Source of the DNA: Chitinispirillales bacterium
GTDB lineage: Bacteria > Fibrobacterota > Chitinivibrionia > Chitinivibrionales > Chitinispirillaceae
DNA length: 64,000 nucleotides
Assembly (NCBI GenBank): GCA_031281485.1
Contig: JAITFI010000073.1
Span: 35,349-99,348 of the forward strand
Reading direction: 5' to 3'
The position numbers and the translations under genes were made by a program. Position 1 is the stretch's first letter, and each line of letters starts with the position of its first letter. This document shows, piece after piece, positions 35,125-44,042 of this stretch. Below the pieces are notes generated by a model. The model had not been told where the DNA came from and did no database searches. It worked only from the letters and a program-made list of their open reading frames with translations.

Positions 35125-35295
35125 AGACGAAGCCTTCGGCTTCATAGGATATGCGGGGCTAAACCCCGCATATATAAAATCAAAGTCAAAAGATAAAAAC
35201 GCCGATTTTGACTTTGACTTTGAAGTTGACTTTATATGCGGGGTTTAGCCCCGCATATCCTATGGAAGGGCGCGATTTATCGCGCACTTCCGTCT
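35125..35295. repeat. Modular palindromic repeat, copy B
   Basis: Outer left hairpin GAAGCCTTCGGCTTC, then the conserved GCGGGG hairpin, a centre with AAATCAAAGTCAAA and TTTGACTTTGACTTTG, the reverse GCGGGG hairpin, and an outer right hairpin GGGCGCGATTTATCGCGC with a small mismatch. This is the opposite arm arrangement to copy A. It lies between pilC and the first pilin gene. Confidence 0.85.
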
Positions 35296-35394
35296 AAAAA
35301 TGAATTTGATTTTAAAGATTTTAAAGACTTTAAGGCTTTTAAAAGATTTTGATTTAATAAATTCATTTTAACCATTAACAAAAGGAGGTGTAGT

Positions 35395-35841
35395 ATGAAA
35401 GCTCGTTTTTTACAGAGCGTCAGGGGCAGTAAGGGGTTTACCCTTGTTGAGGTCATCGTCGTCGCGGTGATAGTGTTGATTTTGGCGGCGGTGGCGATTC
35501 CTCTTTATCTCGGGTATGTACGGGACGCGAGAAAGGACGTCGCGACGAACGCCGCCAGCGAAGTCGCGCAATTTCTCGCCGCCGAGATTCAGAGAGGAAG
35601 GTTAGCGCAGCCGATCGATATCAACACGATATCGCGTACCCTTAATCCGGAGAGGCCCGGCGACTTACCGCAGCAGGTTTTAGAGGTCAACGGCGAGGGC
35701 GAAGCTAATGTGAACAGGGTTTTGATTCCCACGGATTTCAAAGCCTCCATCGACGGCGACTTCGCTGTCGTTACGTATAACAACGATGCAAATATATTCG
35801 GACGCGTCCGTTTTACGGAGGCTATCAACGGCGGCAGGTAA
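35395..35841 (+). CDS. Type IV pilin-like protein 1
   Basis: A 148-residue prepilin. The cleavage and methylation site is GFTLVEV (processed before Phe, with Glu5), followed by a hydrophobic helix (IVVAVIVLILAAVAIPLYLGYV) that inserts in the membrane and packs in the fibre core. The globular part is short, without a clear disulfide pair. AAGGAGGTG precedes the ATG closely. The second pilin follows 15 bp later. It could be the major pilin or a pseudopilin; the absence of a GspG calcium signature leaves this open. Confidence 0.9.
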   Translation: MKARFLQSVRGSKGFTLVEVIVVAVIVLILAAVAIPLYLGYVRDARKDVATNAASEVAQFLAAEIQRGRLAQPIDINTISRTLNPERPGDLPQQVLEVNGEGEANVNRVLIPTDFKASIDGDFAVVTYNNDANIFGRVRFTEAINGGR

Positions 35842-35856
35842 GAAACGGAGACAAAG

Positions 35857-36213
35857 ATGTGGATGTCCCAAAGCAAAGAGAAGTATGAAGCCGTAAGGAG
35901 AGGATTTACCATAGTAGAGGTAATAATAGTGGCGGTAATCGTCCTGATCCTCTCCGCCGCGGCAATACCGATGTACGACGGTTTCATCAAGAGCGCCCGT
36001 CAAGACGCGGTGGACGGCCTCGCCGAAGCCGCCGGAGCGGCGGCCAATTCTTATTGGCGCAAAACGGGGGCGATCCCCGAAATAACGGCGCCAAACGCGC
36101 CGCCGCTCAATCTTTATTACGATAACGCCAAACATAAGTTATCGATAAGCGGGGACAGTTTAATTGCGGAAGATATAAAGTATAAAGTAAGGAAGGCCGT
36201 GTACTTTAAGTGA
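35857..36213 (+). CDS. Type IV pilin-like protein 2
   Basis: A 118-residue prepilin with site GFTIVEV and hydrophobic helix IIVAVIVLILSAAAIPMYDGFI, nearly the same as in the neighbouring pilin, so the two are recent paralogues in their N-terminal half. The globular part is smaller (AAGAAANSYWRKTG...). GGAG precedes the ATG. It is followed by an AGGATT-type repeat and then pilM. It could be a minor pilin. Confidence 0.88.
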   Translation: MWMSQSKEKYEAVRRGFTIVEVIIVAVIVLILSAAAIPMYDGFIKSARQDAVDGLAEAAGAAANSYWRKTGAIPEITAPNAPPLNLYYDNAKHKLSISGDSLIAEDIKYKVRKAVYFK

Positions 36214-36219
36214 TTAATA

Positions 36220-36345
36220 GTTGTCTTAACTAAGATTAGAAAAGAGATTATAGGATTGAAAAGATTAAAAACGCTAATTTGATGCGGGTTTTAATCCTAA
36301 AATCCTTTAAATCTTAAAAATCCTAATTCAGACAGGCTTTTTAAA
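36220..36345. repeat. AGGATT-type intergenic repeat, copy 2 (inverted pair)
   Basis: The left half runs GTTGTCTTAACTAAGATTAG then AGGATTGAAAAGATTAAAA. The right half is its approximate reverse complement and ends in CTAATTCAGACAGGC. Together they form a long imperfect stem in the gap between the second pilin gene and pilM. Confidence 0.7.
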
Positions 36346-36377
36346 AAGATTATAAACACGGATAGGGTGTCGTCGAT

Positions 36378-37343
36378 ATGGCAAAAAAACAAATATTCAT
36401 AGGCGTTGATATGGACTCCGTCTCGGTCCGCGGCGTACGCCTCGCTTTTGATCCTGACAAGAGCGGCGGGAACTCCACGCAATCGGCTTGGGAGCTGCTG
36501 TCAGCGGCGGAGGTTAACGGCGGCAATTTTCTCGACGACGCGCAAGCCGTTTCCGCGCTGAAAAATTTGCGCGAAAACCTCAAGGGCCGCCCGTCGGACA
36601 AGGTGTCGGTTTGCCTATCCGGCAAGCAAACTTACGCCGTTCGGATGGACGTGCGTAAAATTCCCGAAGAAGAGATGGCGGGAATGTTGAGGCTCGAACT
36701 GCGCAAAAGCATGCCGTTCGAGCTTTCGGCGGCCACCATTGACTATCAGATTCTGCCGACTGAGTCTAACGATAACGTCTACGCGAACGCGGGCGTTTCG
36801 GTTATGGTCAGCGCCGCCGCGGACTCTTATTTGGAGCGTCAGGCGGCTATATACGGCAAGGCGGGACTGCCGCCGTACCACGCCGACGTTTTGCCCGTTT
36901 CCGTGGCAAACGCTTTCTGGGCCGCTTGCGGAGACGGCGCGGCGGAACCGGAAGGCGCGGTTTTGCTTCTTCACCTCGGGGCGGACGTTTGCACCCTTGT
37001 GATCGACGGGCGGAACGCGCCGTTTTTCAGCCGCGCCTTCTCGTTCAATATGTCAAAGACGGCAGGCGATGATAAAACGGCGGATATCTCCTCATCAATA
37101 AACATTTTGGCCGACGAGGTAACCAAGTCGGCGGCCTATTACAAAAACACTAATCGTATAAACGGTATCTCGTCCATATCTATATCGGGCGCGTACGCGT
37201 CGCACCCGGCGCTTGACGAATTGACAAATAAGACCGGTTATTCGGTACGCGTAGTTCAAACCGCGTCGCTCGTACGGGCGGAAAAGCCGCTTGAGCCGGG
37301 GAAATACGATTTGGCGATCGCGCTTGCCATGCAGGCGGCGTGA
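36378..37343 (+). CDS. pilM: PilM-like pilus assembly protein
   Basis: A 321-residue actin-like cytoplasmic protein that couples the assembly ATPase to PilN in the inner membrane. Features are the N-terminal phosphate-1 strand IFIGVDMDSVSVRGVRL, the PilM-type KIPEEEMAGMLRLELRKSMPFEL, VLLLHLGADVCTLVI (phosphate-2), and a C-terminal ISISGAYASHPALDELTNKTG (adenosine motif). The order pilM-N-O-P-Q is the classic type IV pilus arrangement. The pilN start is 31 bp downstream. Confidence 0.82.
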   Translation: MAKKQIFIGVDMDSVSVRGVRLAFDPDKSGGNSTQSAWELLSAAEVNGGNFLDDAQAVSALKNLRENLKGRPSDKVSVCLSGKQTYAVRMDVRKIPEEEMAGMLRLELRKSMPFELSAATIDYQILPTESNDNVYANAGVSVMVSAAADSYLERQAAIYGKAGLPPYHADVLPVSVANAFWAACGDGAAEPEGAVLLLHLGADVCTLVIDGRNAPFFSRAFSFNMSKTAGDDKTADISSSINILADEVTKSAAYYKNTNRINGISSISISGAYASHPALDELTNKTGYSVRVVQTASLVRAEKPLEPGKYDLAIALAMQAA

Positions 37344-37374
37344 TTTATCTGTAGAAAGGGAACAGGGTGCGGGT

Positions 37375-38001
37375 ATGGCGATAAGGTACAGTACGAACCT
37401 CATGAAGTCGGCGCTTGCTGCCGAGAAGCGGGACAACGAGAGCCGGTTGAAGATGGCGCTCTTGTTCATCGTCTGCTTCGGGGCGCTCGGCGGGGCGGCG
37501 ATTTACGTATACGCCCAGATTTCGCTCATGGAGCATACGCTGTACGCCGAGAGGCTGAAGCTGCTGAAGGTCGAGGCGGAGTACCGCAATTACCAAGAGG
37601 AGGTCTCCGTCGTCAACAAGGCCGACGTCGAGCTTTTAGGCCGACTCCAGACAAACCGGATATACTGGACGCGCAAGCTGGACGCAATGGCGCGGTACCT
37701 GCCTGAAGCGGAGCCTATATCATATTGGATAACCAAGTTCGGTTACAACGACAACAGCAAGACGTTTACCGTAAACGGGTACGGTTACATCACGCAGCGG
37801 CAGGAGCAGCTTTTGGAGCTTGAACGATACTTAGACAGTTTGCGCGCAAACCCCTCATACGCGTATATCTTCGGCGCCACCTACCTGAAATCCGCGGTAA
37901 GGAGCGACGAACAACCACTGCGGCCGACAGACCCGAGGCGAGAGCGCGAACGCGTCAGCTTTGAGTACGCTTCCTTGAGAAAGGGGGCGGAACGCAGATG
38001 A
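37375..38001 (+). CDS. pilN: PilN-like inner-membrane pilus protein
   Basis: A 208-residue protein with one N-terminal membrane helix (MALLFIVCFGALGGAAIYVYAQ), a coiled-coil stretch (LYAERLKLLKVEAEYRNYQEEV) and a small periplasmic domain, as in PilN. The frame is open from 37291 inside pilM, but the family pattern begins at MAIRYSTNLM (37375). The next gene starts within its stop codon region (4-base overlap). It would bind PilM through its N-terminus and PilO through the periplasmic domain. Confidence 0.72.
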   Translation: MAIRYSTNLMKSALAAEKRDNESRLKMALLFIVCFGALGGAAIYVYAQISLMEHTLYAERLKLLKVEAEYRNYQEEVSVVNKADVELLGRLQTNRIYWTRKLDAMARYLPEAEPISYWITKFGYNDNSKTFTVNGYGYITQRQEQLLELERYLDSLRANPSYAYIFGATYLKSAVRSDEQPLRPTDPRRERERVSFEYASLRKGAERR

Positions 38002-38666
38002 AAGCGACAAATAAAAGCAGTATCAATAACTTGGCAACGCTGCTTTTGATACTTGTGGCCGTCGCGTTTGTCGGGGTACTGCTGGCCAATAGTTACTACA
38101 TGCCCCGTTTCAAAAAAGAGTTTACGCGGATTGAGAAGGAGAGGATAATCGTCTCTAACAAGCTCGCCACCGCGATGATCGTTCAAGAGAACCTGAACCA
38201 CGTCCGCGACCTGATATTCAACAATATGGAACTCCCGGGCCGGCCCGACACCGTAAACCGCGAGGCGCAGTTTTTCGAGTTCGTCACAGCTTGCGTAAAT
38301 GACCTGAAGCTGAAGCTCGTCTCCGTCAAGCCAGCCGTACCGGTAACCGACGGCCGGATAACCACTTACGGCTACGACGTAGTGATAGAGGGCGATTTCT
38401 TCCGATTCGGCGAGCTGTGCGCAAAGTTTGAAAACAACCAGCGGATTGTGTCTATAGAATCCTTCGACGTGAATTTAATATCGGATATCGATCGGGAAAA
38501 AAGGCAAAGCATCACGGATTTCAAGACGGATAATAAAGGAATATCGGTTATAATGAGGGTTAATACGTATTGGGTCGGCAAAGAAGGTCCGCAAGAGGCA
38601 GCCAACGCGGATCGGCAAGCGCTGACTAAGGCGGATCAACCGGGGGTGGTCAATGAGAACAAATAA
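37998..38666 (+). CDS. pilO: PilO-like inner-membrane pilus protein
   Basis: A 222-residue bitopic protein: membrane helix near residues 12-32 (LATLLLILVAVAFVGVLLANSYY), coiled-coil segment, then a ferredoxin-like periplasmic domain (FFEFVTACVNDLKLKLVSVKP, YDVVIEGDFFRFGELCAKFEN). This is the layout of PilO, the PilN partner that aligns the secretin with the platform. It overlaps pilN by four bases and pilP by 14 bases, so translation is coupled. Confidence 0.75.
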   Translation: MKATNKSSINNLATLLLILVAVAFVGVLLANSYYMPRFKKEFTRIEKERIIVSNKLATAMIVQENLNHVRDLIFNNMELPGRPDTVNREAQFFEFVTACVNDLKLKLVSVKPAVPVTDGRITTYGYDVVIEGDFFRFGELCAKFENNQRIVSIESFDVNLISDIDREKRQSITDFKTDNKGISVIMRVNTYWVGKEGPQEAANADRQALTKADQPGVVNENK

Positions 38667-39216
38667 CATAAAATTCATGGACAAGTACAACCTTTTGGTT
38701 TCGGCCTGCGTCTTGGCGGCTATCTTGTCCGTCGTGTCGGTGTGCCTTATACGGGGGCAGAAGGCGGCTTTTTACTCGACCGTCAACACCTCACTTCAGG
38801 TCTCCGAGGGCTACGACAGTCAGTTCATAGACTTGGTGAACCGCCTTGAGGACGAGCTTGCCGGACGCGCCGGTTTCGGCTACGCCGGCCAAAAGGATCC
38901 GATGACCGGCGCCACCCGCGCGGTCGCCGAGCGTCCGGCCGCGGGCGGCGGGACGCGGCGCGCCGCCGTGCAAGCGGAGGCGGGGGCGTGGACGGCCGCC
39001 GACCCGGTGCGCCTTACCGCCATCATTTTCGACAACGGCAAAAACGCCTTTACGGCGGTGGTGATGAACGGGGAACGCTCGTATTCGGTGGAGGTAGGCG
39101 ACCGCGTGGCGGACAGACGGGTCACAAAAATCACAACGAGCGAGATATACATGGAGAGCGACAACTACAGGTACGTTTACGGGATTTTGGGGGGAAACAG
39201 CAGGACGCCCAAATAA
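38653..39216 (+). CDS. pilP: PilP/GspC-like pilus protein
   Basis: A 187-residue protein with an N-terminal membrane helix (LLVSACVLAAILSVVSVCLI), an Ala/Gly/Arg-rich linker and a C-terminal homology-region domain (DPVRLTAIIFDNGKNAFTAV, YSVEVGDRVADRRVTKIT) like PilP and GspC, which bind the secretin in the periplasm. The absence of a lipobox is closer to GspC than to the classical lipoprotein PilP. It overlaps pilO by 14 bases. A gap of 63 bp with AAGGAGG leads to the secretin gene. Confidence 0.7.
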   Translation: MRTNNIKFMDKYNLLVSACVLAAILSVVSVCLIRGQKAAFYSTVNTSLQVSEGYDSQFIDLVNRLEDELAGRAGFGYAGQKDPMTGATRAVAERPAAGGGTRRAAVQAEAGAWTAADPVRLTAIIFDNGKNAFTAVVMNGERSYSVEVGDRVADRRVTKITTSEIYMESDNYRYVYGILGGNSRTPK

Positions 39217-39279
39217 TCACAAATTTTAGAAACATATACGCATAGAATAAATATATTTTATATTGATAAGGAGGCCCCT

Positions 39280-40698
39280 TTGAAGAAGTCAGCGTTTATA
39301 GCAAAATCCGCGGTTTTCGCGCTTTTCATTGCCCAAACGGCTTTTGGCACCCCGCCCGCGGCGGCTACGGCGTCCGCGGCGGCCGCCCAGCCCGCCGTGA
39401 CCGCCACGCCCGTTGCTCCAGCCGCGCCGCCGACCGCCGACCGGAACGGCGACTCCCCTATCGTCTCCGGGAACGTCAACCCGGCCCTCAAGACCCCCAT
39501 CACCATCGCGGCGCACGACGCTAACCTCACGGAGGTCCTCAAGGTACTCGCCGAACATTCTGGTATGAACTTCGTCGTGGGCGAGGGGGTAACGCGCGAG
39601 AAGATCTCGATCATACTGAACAGCACGCCGCTGGACGAAGCCGTCAACCTGCTCGTCAGGGCAGCGGGATTATCCTACGAAATAATAGGCAATTCCATCC
39701 TGATCGCGGAGGCGGACAAGCTTAAAGACGACGTGGGGCTCTCCTCATACGTGGTTGAACTCAAATACGCGAAGGCGGACGAGATCGCGGAGGCCCTCGG
39801 CGACCTGTCGAAGAACATCAAGGTCGACAAGGGCGGCAACAGGCTGATCTGCTACGCCGGCCCCCGCGTGATCATGGAGGTGGAGCGTATCGTCAAGGCG
39901 CTCGACAAACCGCACATCCTCGTCCTGCTCGAGACCCGCCTGATAGAGGTCAGCGTGGACAAGCTGAACCAGATCGGCATAAAGTGGGATCAGTTCAACC
40001 CGGATCTCCCGTGGGACTTGGGCTCGGTCATCCGCATACCCGAAGCGCCCCTGAAAAACGGTCTGGCGTTCAACGGCACAACCCGCGGCGAAATCAATTT
40101 GAACGTGGCCTTAGACCTTATGGTGCAAAACGGCGACGCGCGCCTGCTGATGGACTCAAAACTCACCACGACGAACAATAGAGAGGCCTCCCTGCACATA
40201 GGCGAGGTGGTCCCCTACTCCATCCAATCCTACAACCTATCGTCGTCCGGCGGCGTGAACCAACAGATAGAAAAGGAGAACGTGGGCGTACTGCTGAAGA
40301 TGACGCCGCACATAAACGACAAGAACCAGATCACCCTGACGTTGGCCCCGGAAGTCTCGAACATCACCGGCTGGAAGGGCGCGAACTCCGACATCCCGGT
40401 TGTACGCGTACGCCGGACAAACACAACGGTACGCGTAGAAGACGGCCAAACGGTAATCCTCGCCGGACTGCTCTCGGAGGAGAAAGCGACGACGGTCAGC
40501 AAGTTCCCTATACTCGGCGACATCCCCGTTTTGGGCCTGCTCTTCCAAAACAAGCGCGAAGAGGTAAAGAAGACAAACCTGATAATAGAAGTAGTGCCGC
40601 GCATAATCCAAAATCCGGCGGATATATCAAAATATATGTCAATAATGGGCCACGGCAAACCACCCGTGGGAAAGGCGAAAAATAATGGGAAACAATGA
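39280..40698 (+). CDS. pilQ: Secretin (PilQ/GspD-like)
   Basis: A 472-residue outer-membrane secretin. The start is TTG with AAGGAGG five bases upstream. The order is signal peptide, an Ala/Pro linker, an STN domain (ITIAAHDANLTEVLKVLAEHSGMNFVV), a secretin N-domain (YVVELKYAKADEIAEALGDLS), and the secretin barrel (about 210-460) with LLETRLIEVSVDKLNQIGIKW, VEDGQTVILAGLL and PILGDIPVLGLLFQ. It is compact: PilQ is usually 600-750 residues and has AMIN domains, which are absent here. It overlaps the ATPase gene by 14 bases. Confidence 0.9.
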   Translation: MKKSAFIAKSAVFALFIAQTAFGTPPAAATASAAAAQPAVTATPVAPAAPPTADRNGDSPIVSGNVNPALKTPITIAAHDANLTEVLKVLAEHSGMNFVVGEGVTREKISIILNSTPLDEAVNLLVRAAGLSYEIIGNSILIAEADKLKDDVGLSSYVVELKYAKADEIAEALGDLSKNIKVDKGGNRLICYAGPRVIMEVERIVKALDKPHILVLLETRLIEVSVDKLNQIGIKWDQFNPDLPWDLGSVIRIPEAPLKNGLAFNGTTRGEINLNVALDLMVQNGDARLLMDSKLTTTNNREASLHIGEVVPYSIQSYNLSSSGGVNQQIEKENVGVLLKMTPHINDKNQITLTLAPEVSNITGWKGANSDIPVVRVRRTNTTVRVEDGQTVILAGLLSEEKATTVSKFPILGDIPVLGLLFQNKREEVKKTNLIIEVVPRIIQNPADISKYMSIMGHGKPPVGKAKNNGKQ

Positions 40699-42847
40699 TA
40701 AAACATCCGAGGCTTTCAGGCTCGCGCTGCTCGGATACTCCCGCAAAGACTTCGACTACATAACACGCTTAGTCAACTTGATCGACTTAGGCAAGCCGTT
40801 AAAGCTGTCCGTAGGCGACCTGTCAAAGATGCACAATGTCCAATGCGACATCGCCATAGCGATTCTGGATAATATCTCCAACCTCGATACCTACAACAAC
40901 CACGTCACGCTCGTCAAACAGAAAAGCTCCAACCCGCCGATAATTTGCGCGGCGCGCGAGGCCGACCGCTCTATACTCGAAAGCTACCGCATAGGCGTAA
41001 AAGCGGATCACATCATCTTCATGCCTATCCAGTTGGAACGTTTCGCCACGGTGATCCACCGCCTCCTCGGCATCGGAGCGGCGAACGGCGGCTCAAACGA
41101 CACCGCGTCTCCGTCGGCGCCCCGAAACGTCCTGTCGCTCGCGCCGTCGCCGATCAGGCTCGGGGAGCTCTTCGTAAAGAGCGGCCTCATCTCGAAAGAG
41201 GATTTGGACAAGGCGTTAGATCACCAGAAAACGACCCGCCTGCACATAGGCGACGCGCTCATAGACCTCGGCATCATCACCGAAGACCAAAAGCTCAAGT
41301 GCCTCGCCGAACAACTCAAAACCACAGTGGCCGTGCCGAAACAGTACGCCTCCATAGACCTCAACGTCGCGGCGCTCATACCGGAACACACGGCGCGGCG
41401 CTTCAACTGCATCGCGATAGAGAAACGCGGCAACAACGAGTTGGTCGTGGCGGCCACGGACGTGCTCGACCTCAATATGCTCGACACGCTGCGCGACATG
41501 ACCGATATGCGCATCACGGCGATCCTCGGCAAAAAAGAGGACATCGCAACCTCCGTGGACCGGTGCTACCGCGACATTTCGTCGCACAAAGACGCCTCCC
41601 GCCTCGCCGAAAACATGGACGAGCACGTGGAGTACGTTAAGCACAAGGAGAAGGAGACCGGCGACGAAGAATCCGCCGCCGCCGGCGCTGAACTCGGTAT
41701 AATAAAGTTAGTCAACATACTGATCACCAACGCCATCCGCGACCACGCGAGCGACATACACATCGAACCCATGGAAAACGAACTGCTCGTGCGCTACCGC
41801 GTCGACGGCGATATGCGCAAGGCGATGTCGCCGCCCAAAAACTCGCACCACGCCATAATCGCGCGCATAAAAATCCTCTCCGACCTCAACATCGCCGAAC
41901 GCCGCCTGCCGCAGGACGGACGCATGGCGATCAAGATCGGACAGCGCGAAGTCGACATACGCGTCTCCATACTCCCCACGATCTTCGGGGAGAAAGCGGT
42001 GTTGCGCATACTCGACAAAAAAACGTTCGAAAAAAATACGGCAAGCCTCGGCCTCACCCCCTACGACGAGAGGATATTCCGCTCGCAAATCGCCAAGCCC
42101 TACGGACTCGTCATAGTAACGGGCCCAACCGGAAGCGGAAAATCCACCACGCTCTACAGCGCGTTGCAAGCCGTCAAAAACGTAGCTAGAAATATAATCA
42201 CGGTGGAAGACCCGGTAGAGTTTCAGATGGACGGTATAAATCAAGTCAACGTGAACACAAAGACAGGCCTGACCTTCGGAGCGGCGCTGCGGTCTATTCT
42301 GCGGCAAGACCCGGACATCGTCCTGATAGGCGAGATCCGCGACAGCGAAACGGCGGACATAGCGATAAAAATGGCGCTGACCGGCCACTTGGTATTCTCA
42401 ACCCTGCACACAAACGACGCGGCAAGCACCATCGCCCGCTTCACCGACATAGGCGTCCCTCCGCTGCTCCTGAGCTCGTCGCTGAACCTGATCGTGGCGC
42501 AAAGGTTGATACGAAAAATATGCCCGAAGTGCAAAATAGAATATAAACCCGCCCCTGAACTGATACAAAGCCTCGGACTCGATCCCGAACAGGTAACGCA
42601 GCTCTACAAAGGCAACGGCTGCGTTACCTGCAACGGCACAGGCTTCGAGGGACGCACGGCGATATTCGAGATGCTGCAAATCACAAAGAACATCCGCAAA
42701 CTGATACTGAAAAACGCGTCCACGCTGGAAATTCAAGAGGCGGCGGCAGCGGAAAACATGAAGACTCTTCGGCAAACCGGCATAGAACTGGCATTGAACG
42801 GGACGACGACCATTGAGCAGGTGTTGGCGGCGACGATTGAGATATAA
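40685..42847 (+). CDS. pilB: Type IV pilus assembly ATPase with receiver-like N-domain
   Basis: A 720-residue PilB/GspE extension ATPase. Residues about 1-120 look like a degenerate receiver domain (FRLALLGYSRKDFDYITRLV...ICAAREADR...IFMPIQLERFATVI) with no convincing phospho-acceptor Asp. An MshEN domain follows (about 155-300, LGELFVKSGLISKEDLDKAL), a type known to bind c-di-GMP in relatives. The ATPase core has Walker A GPTGSGKS at 480-487, Asp box ITVEDPVE, Walker B LRQDPDIVLIGEIRD and a His box. A tetracysteine site (CPKCKIEY, CVTCNGTG) binds zinc. It is the last gene of the operon and powers pilin polymerisation. Confidence 0.93.
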   Translation: MGNNDKTSEAFRLALLGYSRKDFDYITRLVNLIDLGKPLKLSVGDLSKMHNVQCDIAIAILDNISNLDTYNNHVTLVKQKSSNPPIICAAREADRSILESYRIGVKADHIIFMPIQLERFATVIHRLLGIGAANGGSNDTASPSAPRNVLSLAPSPIRLGELFVKSGLISKEDLDKALDHQKTTRLHIGDALIDLGIITEDQKLKCLAEQLKTTVAVPKQYASIDLNVAALIPEHTARRFNCIAIEKRGNNELVVAATDVLDLNMLDTLRDMTDMRITAILGKKEDIATSVDRCYRDISSHKDASRLAENMDEHVEYVKHKEKETGDEESAAAGAELGIIKLVNILITNAIRDHASDIHIEPMENELLVRYRVDGDMRKAMSPPKNSHHAIIARIKILSDLNIAERRLPQDGRMAIKIGQREVDIRVSILPTIFGEKAVLRILDKKTFEKNTASLGLTPYDERIFRSQIAKPYGLVIVTGPTGSGKSTTLYSALQAVKNVARNIITVEDPVEFQMDGINQVNVNTKTGLTFGAALRSILRQDPDIVLIGEIRDSETADIAIKMALTGHLVFSTLHTNDAASTIARFTDIGVPPLLLSSSLNLIVAQRLIRKICPKCKIEYKPAPELIQSLGLDPEQVTQLYKGNGCVTCNGTGFEGRTAIFEMLQITKNIRKLILKNASTLEIQEAAAAENMKTLRQTGIELALNGTTTIEQVLAATIEI

Positions 42848-42925
42848 AGTCTTTAAAATCTTTAAATCTTTTTTAGACAAAAGGGCGCGATAAATTAAAA
42901 TCTTTAAAATCTTTAAATCTTTTTT

Positions 42926-43150
42926 AGACGAAAGGGCGCGATAAATCGCGCCCTTTCATAGGATATGCGGGGCTAAACCCCGCATATATAAAATCAAAAG
43001 ACTGTCTGAACTAGGATTAGTAGGATTTAAAGGATTATAGGATTAAAAAAAAAGCCTTTTTTGTGCCTTTGACGTTGATTTTGACTTTATATGCGGGGTT
43101 TAGCCCCGCATATCCTATGAAAGGGCGCGATTTATCGCGCCCTTTCGTCT
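42926..43150. repeat. Modular palindromic repeat, copy C, with insertion
   Basis: Both outer arms carry the GGGCGCG...CGCGCCC hairpin and both inner arms the GCGGGG hairpin, so this copy is almost fully symmetric. A partial second left end (AGACAAAAGGGCGCGATAAA) lies just upstream at 42875-42895. Its centre is interrupted by an AGGATT-type repeat. It lies after pilB. Confidence 0.85.
43000..43046. repeat. AGGATT-type repeat nested in copy C
   Basis: GACTGTCTGAACTAGGATTAG and following AGGATT units match the repeat at 4141-4190. It sits in the centre of the palindromic repeat, dividing its usual AAATCAAAG...GACGTTGATTTTGACTT spacer. Confidence 0.7.
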
Positions 43151-43344
43151 AAAAAAGACTTTAAAGATTTTGACTTTAAAGACTTTGACTTAATACGCCG
43201 TCCGTGATGTATATTCTTCTGCACGTTGCTTGCAGGATAATTGACCTTTCCCACCCCCCGCGTCCCCGCCGTCGTAGTGTGTTTGTTCGGCGGGGTTCGG
43301 TGGTGTCGGTCTGATTTCGTTCATTCCCCGCCCCCAAGATTAAT

Positions 43345-43371
43345 TTGACTTCGGTGGTCGCCGAATATTAT
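43345..43371 (+). promoter_or_regulatory. Left direct repeat containing a promoter with a dyad in its spacer
   Basis: TTGACT (43345-43350) and TTATCT (43368-43373) are 17 bases apart, a good promoter for the antitoxin gene at 43425. The spacer contains TTCGG-N6-CCGAA, a possible operator. All 27 bases recur at 44043-44069. The wider gap 43151-43424 is GC-rich in its middle (CCCCGCGTCCCCGC) and shows no other gene. Confidence 0.55.
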
Positions 43372-43424
43372 CTTTATAAGTGGTTGGTTTAACCCATCAA
43401 TAATATACCATGCAGGAGCGTATC

Positions 43425-43679
43425 ATGACGACGATAGTAATCGACCGTGAATCATTGCCCGATTCGATATCATCGCTTTTCCGTACGTCTCGGATAGTAG
43501 TGCAGCAGCAGCAATGCGGCGGCGCGGCGGTATTCTCTCCGGTGGTCAACCCCGGCGATTTCGACAATGACACGGACTATTTGAGCGCGATTCCGGGCAT
43601 GATGGAGTCCATAATAGCCTCAATCAACGCGCCTGTCGAGGAGCGGGAAGAGGTGCCGGAGGAGTTGTTCAATGTATAG
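43425..43679 (+). CDS. Antitoxin of a YoeB-type pair
   Basis: An 84-residue acidic protein (MTTIVIDRESLPDSISSLFR...EEREEVPEELFNV). By position it is the antitoxin of the toxin that overlaps it by eight bases. The N-terminal half looks like a DNA-binding and dimerisation strand-helix unit and the acidic C-terminus would neutralise the toxin. It is not a clear match to classical Phd/YefM. The frame opens at ATG 43410, but GGAG lies seven bases before ATG 43425, which is preferred. Confidence 0.7.
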   Translation: MTTIVIDRESLPDSISSLFRTSRIVVQQQQCGGAAVFSPVVNPGDFDNDTDYLSAIPGMMESIIASINAPVEEREEVPEELFNV

Positions 43680-43977
43680 CGTAGTTTGGACGAGGCAAGC
43701 CAAGAAAGACCACCGATTTATCGTCGGCAACGCGCTTGCGGTTAAACTGGCGGAGATACTCAATACGGTTCGAGCGAGTCCGTTTGAATCAACGCCGAGC
43801 CATTGTTTTGAAAAGTTAAAGGGATACAACCCGCCCATATATACTCGCAGATTGGACTATTATAATCGTTTTGTTTACACGGTAGAATCCAACGTCAATG
43901 GGGCAAAAGACCGCGATGGCATACTATACGACGGGATAGTCGTCATACATCGCATGTGGGGACACTTTCCGCCATAA
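43672..43977 (+). CDS. YoeB/Txe-family mRNA-cleaving toxin
   Basis: A 101-residue toxin: YSVVWTRQAKKDHRFI at the N-terminus, SPFESTPSHCFEKLKGY, a conserved YTRRLDYYNRFVYTV and the C-terminal RMWGHF (YoeB ends in HY or HF, with the catalytic His before the aromatic residue). YoeB cleaves mRNA in the ribosome and is held inactive by its antitoxin. The usual GxSRRI motif is replaced by YTRRLD. It overlaps the antitoxin by eight bases. Both genes lie between near-identical direct repeats. Confidence 0.85.
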   Translation: MYSVVWTRQAKKDHRFIVGNALAVKLAEILNTVRASPFESTPSHCFEKLKGYNPPIYTRRLDYYNRFVYTVESNVNGAKDRDGILYDGIVVIHRMWGHFPP

Positions 43978-44042
43978 AAATCAGCCGCTATCTTCAATAA
44001 TTCGTTACCCCGCGTCCCCGCTCCCGTCCCCCAAAGATTAAA

